Below are positions 1-5,062 of a stretch of 6,311 bases of DNA, piece after piece. The notes under the pieces were generated by a model. That model was not told where the DNA came from. It did not search any database and saw only the letters and a program-made list of their open reading frames with translations. Origin of the DNA: Promethearchaeota archaeon (lineage in GTDB: Archaea > Asgardarchaeota > Lokiarchaeia > Sigynarchaeales > SOKP01); contig JABXKC010000076.1 of the NCBI GenBank assembly GCA_013375495.1, positions 1 to 6,311 of the forward strand. The letters are read 5' to 3'. The position numbers were made by a program, and so were the translations under genes. Each line of letters opens with the position of its first letter. Position 1 is the first letter of the stretch.

Positions 1-48
1 CAATTACCTGATTTTCCATTAATTACTGGGAAAAAAATGAAAAGCTAG
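1..48 (+). CDS. Possible C-terminal end of an upstream gene (partial)
   Basis: The first frame is open from the window edge to a TAG at 46-48 and reads QLPDFPLITGKKMKS. The other two plus frames stop within the first 21 bases. The proline-containing, lysine-ending peptide looks like a natural protein tail. However, 15 codons is too short to be significant in A+T-rich DNA and no family can be named. Confidence 0.3.
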   Translation, partial: QLPDFPLITGKKMKS

Positions 49-215
49 TTGATTATTCAAAATAGATTTAAATATGATTATTATTATGTGTAGCATTGCA
101 TTACTTTAATGTAAAAATTGTGTATCTAAGCAATTTTTAGGGAAAGGGTTGGTGGTGGTTGTGTAATAGAGTTGTTACATTATAAGAAAATTAAAGGAGA
201 GTAAATTGGATTGAT
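49..215 (+). promoter_or_regulatory. Leader and promoter region of the GTPase gene
   Basis: There is no gene in this stretch. A TATA-like TTATAAG at 180-186 lies 30-36 bases before the GTPase ATG, which suits an archaeal promoter giving a very short leader. A second A+T-rich candidate, TTTAAATAT, lies near 67-75. AGGAG at 195-199 resembles a Shine-Dalgarno site but is 16 bases from the ATG, further than usual, so the mode of initiation is unclear. A G-rich patch at 140-158 stands out from the A+T-rich surroundings. Confidence 0.35.
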
Positions 216-782
216 ATGTATGACGTGATTTTCAAAGTTGTTATTTTCGGAGACGCTGGTTCTGGTAAAACATCTTTAAGAAAAAGATTCATGACTAATG
301 TATTTTTATCAGATTATCGCAAGACTATTGGAGTTGATTTTGAAACGACCGTCTTAGAATTGGATGGAAAGGAAATAAAGTTATTGATCGGGGATTTTGC
401 CGGTGACGATAGATTTCGCTTCATGTTTCCTCAATACATATATGGTGCTATGGGGGGGATTTTATTGTATGATATAACAGATTATTCTTCCTTTTCTCAT
501 ATTAGCGATTGGTTATCAGTTATAAAAGGAACGAATCAAAGATTTCCAATTATTTTACTTGGTAGTAAATCTGATTTAGATGATTTTAGAGAAATCTCAA
601 GGAGCGAAGGAGTTGAAGTTGCTAAATCGATTGGTCTGAATGGATTTAATGAATGTTCTAGCAAAACCGGTGAAAACGTGAAAGAAACATTCGCGGGATT
701 AACAAAAATAATGGTAAATAGAATGATAATCAATAAAACCAAAATCCAAAGTATTAGAGTTTTAAAAAAGCTCAGTTCTTAA
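216..782 (+). CDS. Rab/Ras-like small GTPase (Asgard type)
   Basis: A 188-residue small GTP-binding protein of the Ras superfamily, closest by motif to Rab; such proteins bind GTP and act as switches. The P-loop GDAGSGKTS is at residues 12-20. Switch I TIGVDF is at 37-42, with T37 as the Mg-binding threonine. The DxxG motif is D60-F-A-G63, G4 is SKSD at 117-120 and G5 is SSK at 148-150. Several positions are unusual. The glutamine that follows DxxG in Rab (DTAGQE) is D64 here, the preceding Trp is G59, and G4 has Ser in place of Asn. The C-terminus (RVLKKLSS) is basic but has no cysteine, so it cannot be prenylated in the eukaryotic way. The ATG at 216 is the only ATG, GTG or TTG in this frame before the P-loop; the frame is closed by a TAA at 192. 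The family is secure, but the cellular role is unknown. Confidence 0.95.
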   Translation: MYDVIFKVVIFGDAGSGKTSLRKRFMTNVFLSDYRKTIGVDFETTVLELDGKEIKLLIGDFAGDDRFRFMFPQYIYGAMGGILLYDITDYSSFSHISDWLSVIKGTNQRFPIILLGSKSDLDDFREISRSEGVEVAKSIGLNGFNECSSKTGENVKETFAGLTKIMVNRMIINKTKIQSIRVLKKLSS

Positions 783-798
783 CCCTCTTTATAAATTG

Positions 799-900
799 GT
801 ACTTATAATAATTAATTTTATTCTAAAACCCGACGGAGTACAAAAAGATATATTAAATTTTAAACTTATTATTTGTTTTGAATCATATTTTTTGAAAAAG
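799..900 (+). pseudogene. Remnant resembling the N-terminus of nucleoside diphosphate kinase
   Basis: The frame from the TTG at 796 reads LVLIIINFILKPDGVQKDIL. Nucleoside diphosphate kinases begin with a strand followed by IKPDGVQRGL, so ILKPDGVQKDIL at about 820-855 is a striking match. The resemblance fades after that, and the frame runs into an almost pure purine tract (894-919), then into sequence antisense to the beta-helix remnant. The kinase core is missing, including the catalytic histidine region, and there is no ATG. I read it as a decayed 5' scrap of an ndk-like gene. The call rests on one short motif, so a chance match remains possible. Confidence 0.35.
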
Positions 901-952
901 AAAAAAAAAGAAAAAAATGATAATTTAGAACATTTCCTCGAACAACTCCAGA

Positions 953-1315
953 TCATATCACGACCATATATGAAAAAAGATCAGAGTAATTCCATGAGAT
1001 TGTTAATAATGTATCAACTGTACTATGTAATAGGTTTAAAGCATAACCAACTACAGAAGAAGCTGCCACGTTTATAATCCAGAGATCAGAATTTGTTATC
1101 ATCGCTCTAGATTCTTGGAACATATAAATGGCGAATATTATTGAATCTGTTATGGTCACTTGAGCTGCATGATAGAGTATTAACATATTTCCATTCGAAA
1201 AAATCGTATTATTGATATAAAGGTGAGAATTGTCATAACACGTAAATGCAACAGGCCCAAACATTGATGCGAGTATTGAAATAAAAGCACCAGTGTCTGG
1301 AGATGTACAGTTATT
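953..1315 (-). pseudogene. Fragment of a right-handed beta-helix repeat protein
   Basis: On the minus strand an open frame runs from after a TAA (1316-1318) to a stop at 953-955, about 120 residues. It carries staggered repeats of the type hydrophobic-x-hydrophobic-(N/T)-(N/D)-(T/S)-hydrophobic: YINNTIF, VTITDSIIF and AMITNSDLWI, spaced 18-21 residues apart. This is the pattern of right-handed parallel beta-helix proteins (pectate-lyase/NosD-like folds), which are often long surface or secreted proteins in archaea. There is no signal peptide or natural start: the first ATG (1262-1264) lies inside the first repeat-like strand, and coding-like sequence precedes it. It is therefore an internal fragment of a larger gene. 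The repeat pattern is visible directly; identification as a pseudogene is inferred from length and context. Confidence 0.5.
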
Positions 1316-1482
1316 TTATCCCGTTTTTGGTTGCAATGAAGTGTGAAGATAAGGAGTTAATAAAAAGATTTGGAGCAAGCCATAAACAATACATTAAAGA
1401 AACTGGTGCTATTATCCCAAAGTATAAGAAAATTGGAAAATTTCTAAAATTTATCTTTTCAAAAGAGAAAAGAACGAATTAG
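1303..1482 (+). pseudogene. C-terminal remnant of an ICMT/PEMT-type membrane methyltransferase
   Basis: A 59-codon frame (ATG 1303, TAG 1480-1482) encodes a peptide whose residues 15-40 contain E-D-K-E-L-I-K-R-F-G, then Y-I-K, then I-I-P-K. This matches the C-terminal signature of isoprenylcysteine carboxyl methyltransferase and phospholipid methyltransferase relatives (E-E-x-x-L-x-x-x-F-G-x-x-Y-x-x-Y, ending at I-P). That segment forms part of the S-adenosylmethionine site at the membrane surface in these roughly 200-residue, multi-pass proteins. All the membrane helices ahead of it are missing; the upstream DNA instead holds the beta-helix scrap on the other strand. The tail (KFLKFIFSKEKRTN) looks natural, so the stop is probably original and the gene has lost its 5' part. 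A working 59-residue protein is unlikely. Confidence 0.55.
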
Positions 1483-1549
1483 ATGGTTGTTAGCCATATT
1501 TTTCCAAATTGTTGCGGAGCATCTCTGTTGAAGGAGTGCTATACCATTT

Positions 1550-1699
1550 ATGAATAGTTTTGTTAAAGAATTAAGTCCTAATTTACAATATGAACTTGAA
1601 AAATTCAGAACAAAACAAGATGATTTTTGCGAAGAGTCAATTGCATTGATAAAATAAAGCAGCTTTAATGAACTTAAATCCCTATTAAATAAACAATAA
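1550..1699 (+). pseudogene. Short helical frame interrupted by TAA
   Basis: From the ATG at 1550 the frame encodes 35 residues, beginning MNSFVKELSPNLQYELEKF, to a TAA at 1655-1657. It then stays open for 13 more codons (SSFNELKSLLNKQ) to another TAA at 1697-1699. Both parts are charged, leucine-rich and helix-forming, and they read as one continuous small protein if the first TAA is taken as a mutated sense codon. AAGGAG at 1531-1536 lies 13 bases before the ATG. The end overlaps the tail of the convergent HxlR-type gene by 26 bases. No family is recognised. It may be a broken small gene, a 35-residue protein, or chance. Confidence 0.25.
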
Positions 1700-2096
1700 T
1701 GAATTGGATTAATTCGATAATACCTTGACCTTTTTCGCTTAATTCGTAAAAAACTTTAGGGGGTCGAGCATCTTGGACAGTTCTTGTTATTAATTTAAGA
1801 TCCTCAAGTTGTTTAAGACGATCTGATAATGAACGTGAAGATATACCTTTCATATGACGCATCATTTCATTAAAATTCATTCCTGAATGAATCTCTAATT
1901 CATATAAACTTCGTACGTTCCATTTTTTTCTAATAAATTCAAAAGTTTTTAAAAAGAATTTCATTTCTACAATTTTTCGCTCTTCATCGTGTTCAATATC
2001 TTTAAAATGTGAGTCCATTAGTTCCTTAACTAAATTTCTTGAATCTTTTAGTAGCTTGTCTAAAGGTTTAATTTTATTAGTTTTGATTTCAACCAA
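1674..2096 (-). CDS. HxlR-type winged-helix transcriptional regulator
   Basis: A 140-residue DNA-binding protein. From about residue 48 it follows the HxlR/DUF24 pattern: FEFIRKKWNVRSLYEL, then FNEMMRHMKGISSRSLSDRL (helix-turn-helix with the family's GIS-x-x-x-L-S-x-R-L recognition helix), then the wing RPPKVFYELSEKG, equivalent to the usual PP-x-V-x-Y-x-L-T-x-x-G. Such proteins are usually dimeric repressors or activators that respond to redox or small electrophiles, but no sensing cysteine is present here. The start is uncertain. The TTG at 2094-2096 keeps a charged helical N-terminus and lies about 30 bases from an A+T-rich TTTAAAAT (2123-2130). The ATG at 2016-2018 (114 residues, preceded by AAGGA) is nearer the usual family length. 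The hydrophobic end FIIVYLIGI is odd. It is divergent from the DUF362 gene, which is its likely target. Confidence 0.85.
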   Translation of the reverse strand: MVEIKTNKIKPLDKLLKDSRNLVKELMDSHFKDIEHDEERKIVEMKFFLKTFEFIRKKWNVRSLYELEIHSGMNFNEMMRHMKGISSRSLSDRLKQLEDLKLITRTVQDARPPKVFYELSEKGQGIIELIQFIIVYLIGI

Positions 2097-2157
2097 AATA
2101 CTTTCACAAATTTTGTTTCTCTATTTTAAAATAAAGATTTCTCAATTCATGTTTTTG

Positions 2158-2201
2158 TATAGTATAATTATATTTACATCTTACTATTAATATATACTAT
2201 A
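2158..2201. promoter_or_regulatory. Perfect 9-bp inverted repeat, candidate operator
   Basis: TATAGTATA at 2158-2166 and TATACTATA at 2193-2201 are exact reverse complements separated by 26 bases. They lie in the 255-base gap between the divergent HxlR-type and DUF362 genes, a natural place for a dimeric regulator to bind. The arms are A+T-rich, so they could also be TATA-like promoter parts or chance. The rest of the gap (2097-2351) shows no gene. No clear ribosome site precedes the DUF362 ATG. Confidence 0.35.
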
Positions 2202-2351
2202 AAACTGTAAAGTAGCTGAATTTTTGTTTACTGACTTCTTTATATTTGAGTTTCAATATTTTTAACATAAAAAAGAATTATTGTTTTAGATTCTAAAATA
2301 AGAACTAAAAAAATCATTGTTTTACTGTAATTCTTTAATAATATTTCTGGG

Positions 2352-3434
2352 ATGATTAAAATAGAAAAAGTTGTAATCGTGAACTCGAAAAATTTAAAGG
2401 AAAAAATCAAATATTGTTTAGAAACGGTAGAATTTAACCCAAGTTCGAATGAATTTGTGTTAAAACCAAATATAGTTTCAAGAGTTAAATCAGGATCGGG
2501 GCATATTACTGACTTACGTATAGTGGAATCTCTGATAGAATTGTTGAATGAAGAGTATGATGCGGAGAAGATCATTATTCCCGAAGGCCCAACACTGCTT
2601 TTGAAAAATCCTATGGAATTATTCGATTATGTGGGATATACCAAGTTAGTAAAAAAATTCCCCAATGTATCCTTAGTAGATATTTATCAAGCCGATTTCA
2701 CAAATAAAGGGCTTAATTTTGCGGTACCCGAACTTTTAGAAGGTCGCTCTCTGATAAATCTCCCGGTATTAAAAGGTCATGCTCAAGCAGGTCTAACGTG
2801 TGCGATTAAGAATCTGAAAGGATTATTACGACAAACTGACAAAAAGAAATTCCATTCTGACGGTTTAGATAAAAACTTGGCTACTCTCGTGGATCTCAAG
2901 CCTGAGCTAACCTTAGTAGATGCCATAAAAAGCGTAGAATCTGAAGGAGATCTCTTGACAAAGAAATATAAGTTTAATCTATTGATATGTGGGAAAAATC
3001 CTGTTATTGTAGATGAGGTCTGCTCCAAGTTAATTGGGTTAGGGATAGAGGAGATCCCATATCTCAAAACACTAATTGAGAAAGAACCGCTTAAGTATGA
3101 GGTCATCGGAGAGGCCAGAGAGTTAGCTCAATTCAAACCGTTTAGGCATATGTTTAAATACGGAAAAATTGATGTGTATTTTAATGATTGCTGTAGCTAC
3201 TGTGTGGGAGTCCTTATTGACTTGCTCTTGCCACCTCGGTATAAAAAACATAGAAAATTGGGAGTTATTGTTCGGTTACTCGGATCCTATTTTAAAAAGC
3301 AGAAGACTTCCTACATTATGGGGAGAAACATGAAGTTTAAGGACGAGATTGAAGGAAATGTTTTGCTGGTGGGAAACTGTGCGAAGAATTTGTATCCGGG
3401 AACGTTAATTCCAGGATGCCCACCCTCCATTTAA
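2352..3434 (+). CDS. DUF362-family protein with C-terminal cysteines (probable Fe-S)
   Basis: A 360-residue soluble protein of the DUF362 family. Landmarks in order are LKPNIV (37-42), the GSGHITD loop (48-54) in place of the usual PGHHT-type segment, the strand LINLPVLKGHAQAGLTCAIK (134-153) followed by NLKGLL, LVDAIKSVESEG (188-199), and GKNPVIVDEVCSKLIGLG (214-231). The C-terminal part has cysteines at 280, 281, 284 (C-x-x-C), 343 (GNC) and 356 (PGCPP), enough to hold an iron-sulfur cluster; this role is inferred. The biochemical reaction of the family is poorly known. The protein stops four residues after the GCPP cysteine (PPSI), which seems early compared with the homologous scrap at 5924-6049. 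The ATG at 2352 is the first start in the frame (stop at 2328) and has no Shine-Dalgarno site. It is divergent from the HxlR-type regulator and probably transcribed alone. Confidence 0.9.
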   Translation: MIKIEKVVIVNSKNLKEKIKYCLETVEFNPSSNEFVLKPNIVSRVKSGSGHITDLRIVESLIELLNEEYDAEKIIIPEGPTLLLKNPMELFDYVGYTKLVKKFPNVSLVDIYQADFTNKGLNFAVPELLEGRSLINLPVLKGHAQAGLTCAIKNLKGLLRQTDKKKFHSDGLDKNLATLVDLKPELTLVDAIKSVESEGDLLTKKYKFNLLICGKNPVIVDEVCSKLIGLGIEEIPYLKTLIEKEPLKYEVIGEARELAQFKPFRHMFKYGKIDVYFNDCCSYCVGVLIDLLLPPRYKKHRKLGVIVRLLGSYFKKQKTSYIMGRNMKFKDEIEGNVLLVGNCAKNLYPGTLIPGCPPSI

Positions 3435-3584
3435 ACTAACGGCTCTCTAAAATATATTAAATTCGAGTAAATGATTCCTGAAACTGATACGCCTAATACA
3501 ATTTTAAAAATCCTTTAATGTGAGCAAACTTTAAACCACTCATTATTTAATCCATTTACTTAAACTAATCATCAGTCTTCCAAC

Positions 3585-3758
3585 GTGAAAATACCCGAAA
3601 CTCTACCAAATGAAATGAAAGAAGCACTACGTAGTTTCATATATAAAGACACCCCTTCCGATTCTAGAACTCAATATAAGATATATAAAACAAAAAAGAT
3701 ATTAACGAGGGATGTATACAGAACAAGATCTTCATCCTTCAAGGCAAATTTATTATAA
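3585..3758 (+). CDS. Uncertain small ORF ahead of the membrane-protein gene
   Basis: A frame open from 3564 has a GTG at 3585 and an ATG at 3615, and ends at TAA 3756-3758. From the GTG it gives 57 residues starting KIPETLPNEMKEALRSFIYK after the initiator, then a basic stretch (YKIYKTKKIL). It is hydrophilic and protein-like but matches nothing I recognise. It overlaps the start of the next gene in two other frames. It may be a real small protein, the decayed end of another gene, or an earlier segment of the following gene put out of frame. The gap before it (3435-3584) holds nothing I can name. Confidence 0.25.
   Translation: MKIPETLPNEMKEALRSFIYKDTPSDSRTQYKIYKTKKILTRDVYRTRSSSFKANLL
3681..3690 (+). 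promoter_or_regulatory. TATA-like box for the membrane-protein gene
   Basis: ATATATAAAA centred near 3685 lies about 27 bases before the ATG at 3712. This is the spacing expected in archaea for a transcript starting at or next to its start codon (leaderless). It supports 3712, rather than the GTG at 3773, as the natural beginning of the gene. A weaker similar element (CATATATAAAG) lies at 3639-3648. Confidence 0.4.
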
Positions 3759-3828
3759 ACTGGATTTTCGCTGTGTGCTTTTCTGTGTTTATTGGAGTAG
3801 TACTATTTTCATTCTTTTTTGCGTTTAG
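3712..3828 (+). other. Out-of-frame probable N-terminal segment of the membrane protein
   Basis: The ATG at 3712 opens a frame reading MYTEQDLHPSRQIYYKLDFR, then CVLF and further hydrophobic residues, to a TAG at 3826-3828. LHPSR followed by aromatic and basic residues and then a membrane helix is the usual beginning of small membrane proteins carrying a bacterial/archaeal PH-like (DUF304, bPH2) domain. The rest of such a protein continues one frame over. A shift of +1 within the T runs at 3779-3782 or 3815-3820 would join the two. In particular, ...KLDFRCVLF joined to SVFIGVVLFSFFF gives one clean helix. A real mutation, a sequencing indel and translational slippage cannot be told apart here. 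Confidence 0.45.
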
Positions 3829-4318
3829 ATACCCTTACGAACCCCTTGATGTTTCAATAGGTCTGCATTGCATCTTAGCTTTTGGAATTATCATCGAATA
3901 TTTAGCTGTAAAAGCGTCCAAACGCAACCTTTTAATAATTGGCCCCGAGGGAATGTATCTTAAAGAAAAGCAATTTATTGAACCTTCCTATAAATGGATG
4001 GAATTTTTTTTACCATGGAAAGAAGTGGAAAAGATTGAAGAGACTATTGTTGCGAAACAAATGAGTAGGGCAGAGAAGTTAATCGACTATTCATTTATAA
4101 TCCGCGATCGATGGAGGGATTCGAATAAAATCTTACATAGTTTCCGTCAATATAAAGCTCTGTGGGAAGTTAAGATGATGTCTCAAGGGGAGGACTATTT
4201 CATTAAAAACCTATCCTTGTTTAGCTCGAAACAGTTTAGAGAAACTACGACCCGAAGAGAATTCTTGGTTTCGCACGCTATTGAAGAATATTTTTTGAAA
4301 CTACATTTAAATAAATAA
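3773..4318 (+). CDS. Small two-helix membrane protein, possibly PH-like domain
   Basis: Counted from the GTG at 3773, the protein has 181 residues. There are two membrane helices (about 2-18 and 28-46) joined by a short loop (RYPYEPLDVS), then a cytoplasmic-looking domain. The segment LLIIGPEGMYLKE (53-65) followed by FFLPWKEVEKIEE (78-90) is the pattern of the first strands of membrane-linked PH-like domains, where a PW-x-x-(I/V)-x-x-I strand is common. The rest is charged and helical. The GTG start is doubtful: the frame is open back to 3689 with no ATG, and it would begin inside the first helix. The natural N-terminus is more likely at 3712 in another frame. The downstream end converges with the TetR-type gene, with 65 bases between stops. 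The family call is tentative. Confidence 0.75.
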   Translation: MCFSVFIGVVLFSFFFAFRYPYEPLDVSIGLHCILAFGIIIEYLAVKASKRNLLIIGPEGMYLKEKQFIEPSYKWMEFFLPWKEVEKIEETIVAKQMSRAEKLIDYSFIIRDRWRDSNKILHSFRQYKALWEVKMMSQGEDYFIKNLSLFSSKQFRETTTRREFLVSHAIEEYFLKLHLNK

Positions 4319-4383
4319 TTATGAAGCGATCGTTATTACATCAACTCCCAAGGAACATCGAAGAATAATTCATGATTACACGT

Positions 4384-4974
4384 TTAAGGAATTTCGAGAC
4401 ATTTTTTTAACAGAATTGCTAGAATATGAGCCAATTCCGCATCAGTATCCGTGATGCGATTATAAAGAATGTGCTGATGAATAGCACCATCGATAATACA
4501 ATAGCCTTCATAAAACCTATCCTTCAATTTATTCAAATCATAACTAGCGTATTCAGAAAACTTCGAGAGGATTTGAACTATTTTATTTTCATCAAATTGC
4601 ATGAAATCGCCTAAACCACGATAGAATTTTGGGTTTTGAATCTTGAGATACTCAAATGCTCTTAAAAGTTCTAGATTTTGGTGGTGTAAAAAAATTTGTT
4701 TATCTAAAATAAATCGAATAAATGAAGTTAGGTCAGTATAATCAATTATATGCTCAATCCCGTTGTCAATAAACTGGTTTTTAAAATTTTTGGTCATTTC
4801 TTTGATTATTGAGAAAATACCATCGGGAAAATATCGATAAATGGTTCCTATACTCACATTGGCATTTTTAGCTATTTTTCGAATAGTTAAATTGTCTATT
4901 CCATTGCTCAATATCAATTCTTGGGTGGATTGGATAATTCGGTCTATTTTTTCAGATTTGTCATAACTTTTCAT
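4384..4974 (-). CDS. TetR/AcrR-family transcriptional repressor
   Basis: From the ATG at 4972-4974 this is a 196-residue, all-helical regulator. The N-terminal DNA-binding domain is typical of TetR: IIQSTQELILSNGIDNLTIR (13-32) followed by KIAKNANVSIGTIYRYF (33-49), which contains the helix-turn-helix and its G-T-I-Y-R-Y-F end. The remaining ~145 residues form the variable ligand-binding and dimer part, so the inducer cannot be read from sequence. A TTG at 4999-5001 in the same frame would add nine residues but lies inside a palindromic site, so the ATG is preferred. It is divergent from the dehydrogenase gene, 73 bases start to start. Two matching 15-bp palindromes there are the probable binding sites, implying repression of both itself and the dehydrogenase, with release by a substrate-like molecule. 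Confidence 0.92.
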   Translation of the reverse strand: MKSYDKSEKIDRIIQSTQELILSNGIDNLTIRKIAKNANVSIGTIYRYFPDGIFSIIKEMTKNFKNQFIDNGIEHIIDYTDLTSFIRFILDKQIFLHHQNLELLRAFEYLKIQNPKFYRGLGDFMQFDENKIVQILSKFSEYASYDLNKLKDRFYEGYCIIDGAIHQHILYNRITDTDAELAHILAILLKKCLEIP

Positions 4975-4993
4975 GATATATCTTCTAATATTT

Positions 4994-5008
4994 ATGAACA
5001 ATGATCAT
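4994..5008. promoter_or_regulatory. Candidate TetR operator O1
   Basis: ATGAACA-A-TGATCAT is a 15-bp palindrome with one mismatched pair. It shares its left half exactly, and its right half but for one base, with the site at 5048-5062. It ends one base before the TATA-like element at 5010, so a bound dimer would cover the upstream recognition element of the dehydrogenase promoter. It would also cover the stretch between TATA and start of the TetR-type gene. Confidence 0.6.
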
Positions 5009-5020
5009 ATTTATATAGTA
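5009..5020. promoter_or_regulatory. Shared TATA-like element of the divergent TetR/SDR promoters
   Basis: The sequence ATTTATATAGTA reads TTTATATAG on the plus strand, about 34 bases before the dehydrogenase ATG. On the minus strand it reads CTATATAAAT, about 40 bases before the TetR ATG. Both distances allow very short leaders, as is common in archaea. One element may serve both directions, or there may be two overlapping boxes. The site is judged by composition and spacing only. Confidence 0.45.
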
Positions 5021-5047
5021 TTTTTTCTTTAATAACTTGTGATAAAA

Positions 5048-5062
5048 ATGAACAGTGTTCAT
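5048..5062. promoter_or_regulatory. Candidate TetR operator O2 over the SDR start codon
   Basis: ATGAACA-G-TGTTCAT is a perfect 15-bp palindrome around a central G. Its first three bases are the dehydrogenase ATG. It is 54 bases (centre to centre) from the near-identical site at 4994-5008, about five helix turns, so two dimers would sit on roughly the same DNA face. A repressor here would block the polymerase just as it starts. Confidence 0.6.

Noticed and set aside
536..742. 68-codon minus-strand frame
   Set aside because: It is fully antisense to the GTPase, with no family motif; a shadow of the real gene.
921..1077. Downstream half of the plus frame that begins at 796
   Set aside because: It follows a purine tract and is mostly antisense to the beta-helix fragment; no protein-like pattern after the KPDGVQ segment.
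1483..1557. 24-codon frame starting directly after the methyltransferase remnant stop
   Set aside because: Short, without recognisable motif, and overlapped by the frame at 1550; not supportable as a gene.
1655..1667. AAAGC-A-GCTTT inverted repeat as a terminator
   Set aside because: The one-base spacer cannot form a hairpin loop, and hairpin terminators are not the usual archaeal signal.
2240..2575. 111-codon minus-strand frame crossing the DUF362 start
   Set aside because: Half is antisense to DUF362 and half is A+T-rich gap, giving Phe/Ile-rich nonsense without motifs.
2783..3106. 107-codon minus-strand frame
   Set aside because: It lies antisense to the DUF362 core; the serine- and leucine-rich composition is that of a reverse reading of coding DNA.
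4321..4368. 15-codon ATG frame right after the membrane-protein stop
   Set aside because: Too short, no ribosome site, no conserved feature visible.
4426..4614. 62-codon plus-strand frame
   Set aside because: It is antisense to the C-terminal part of the TetR-type regulator.
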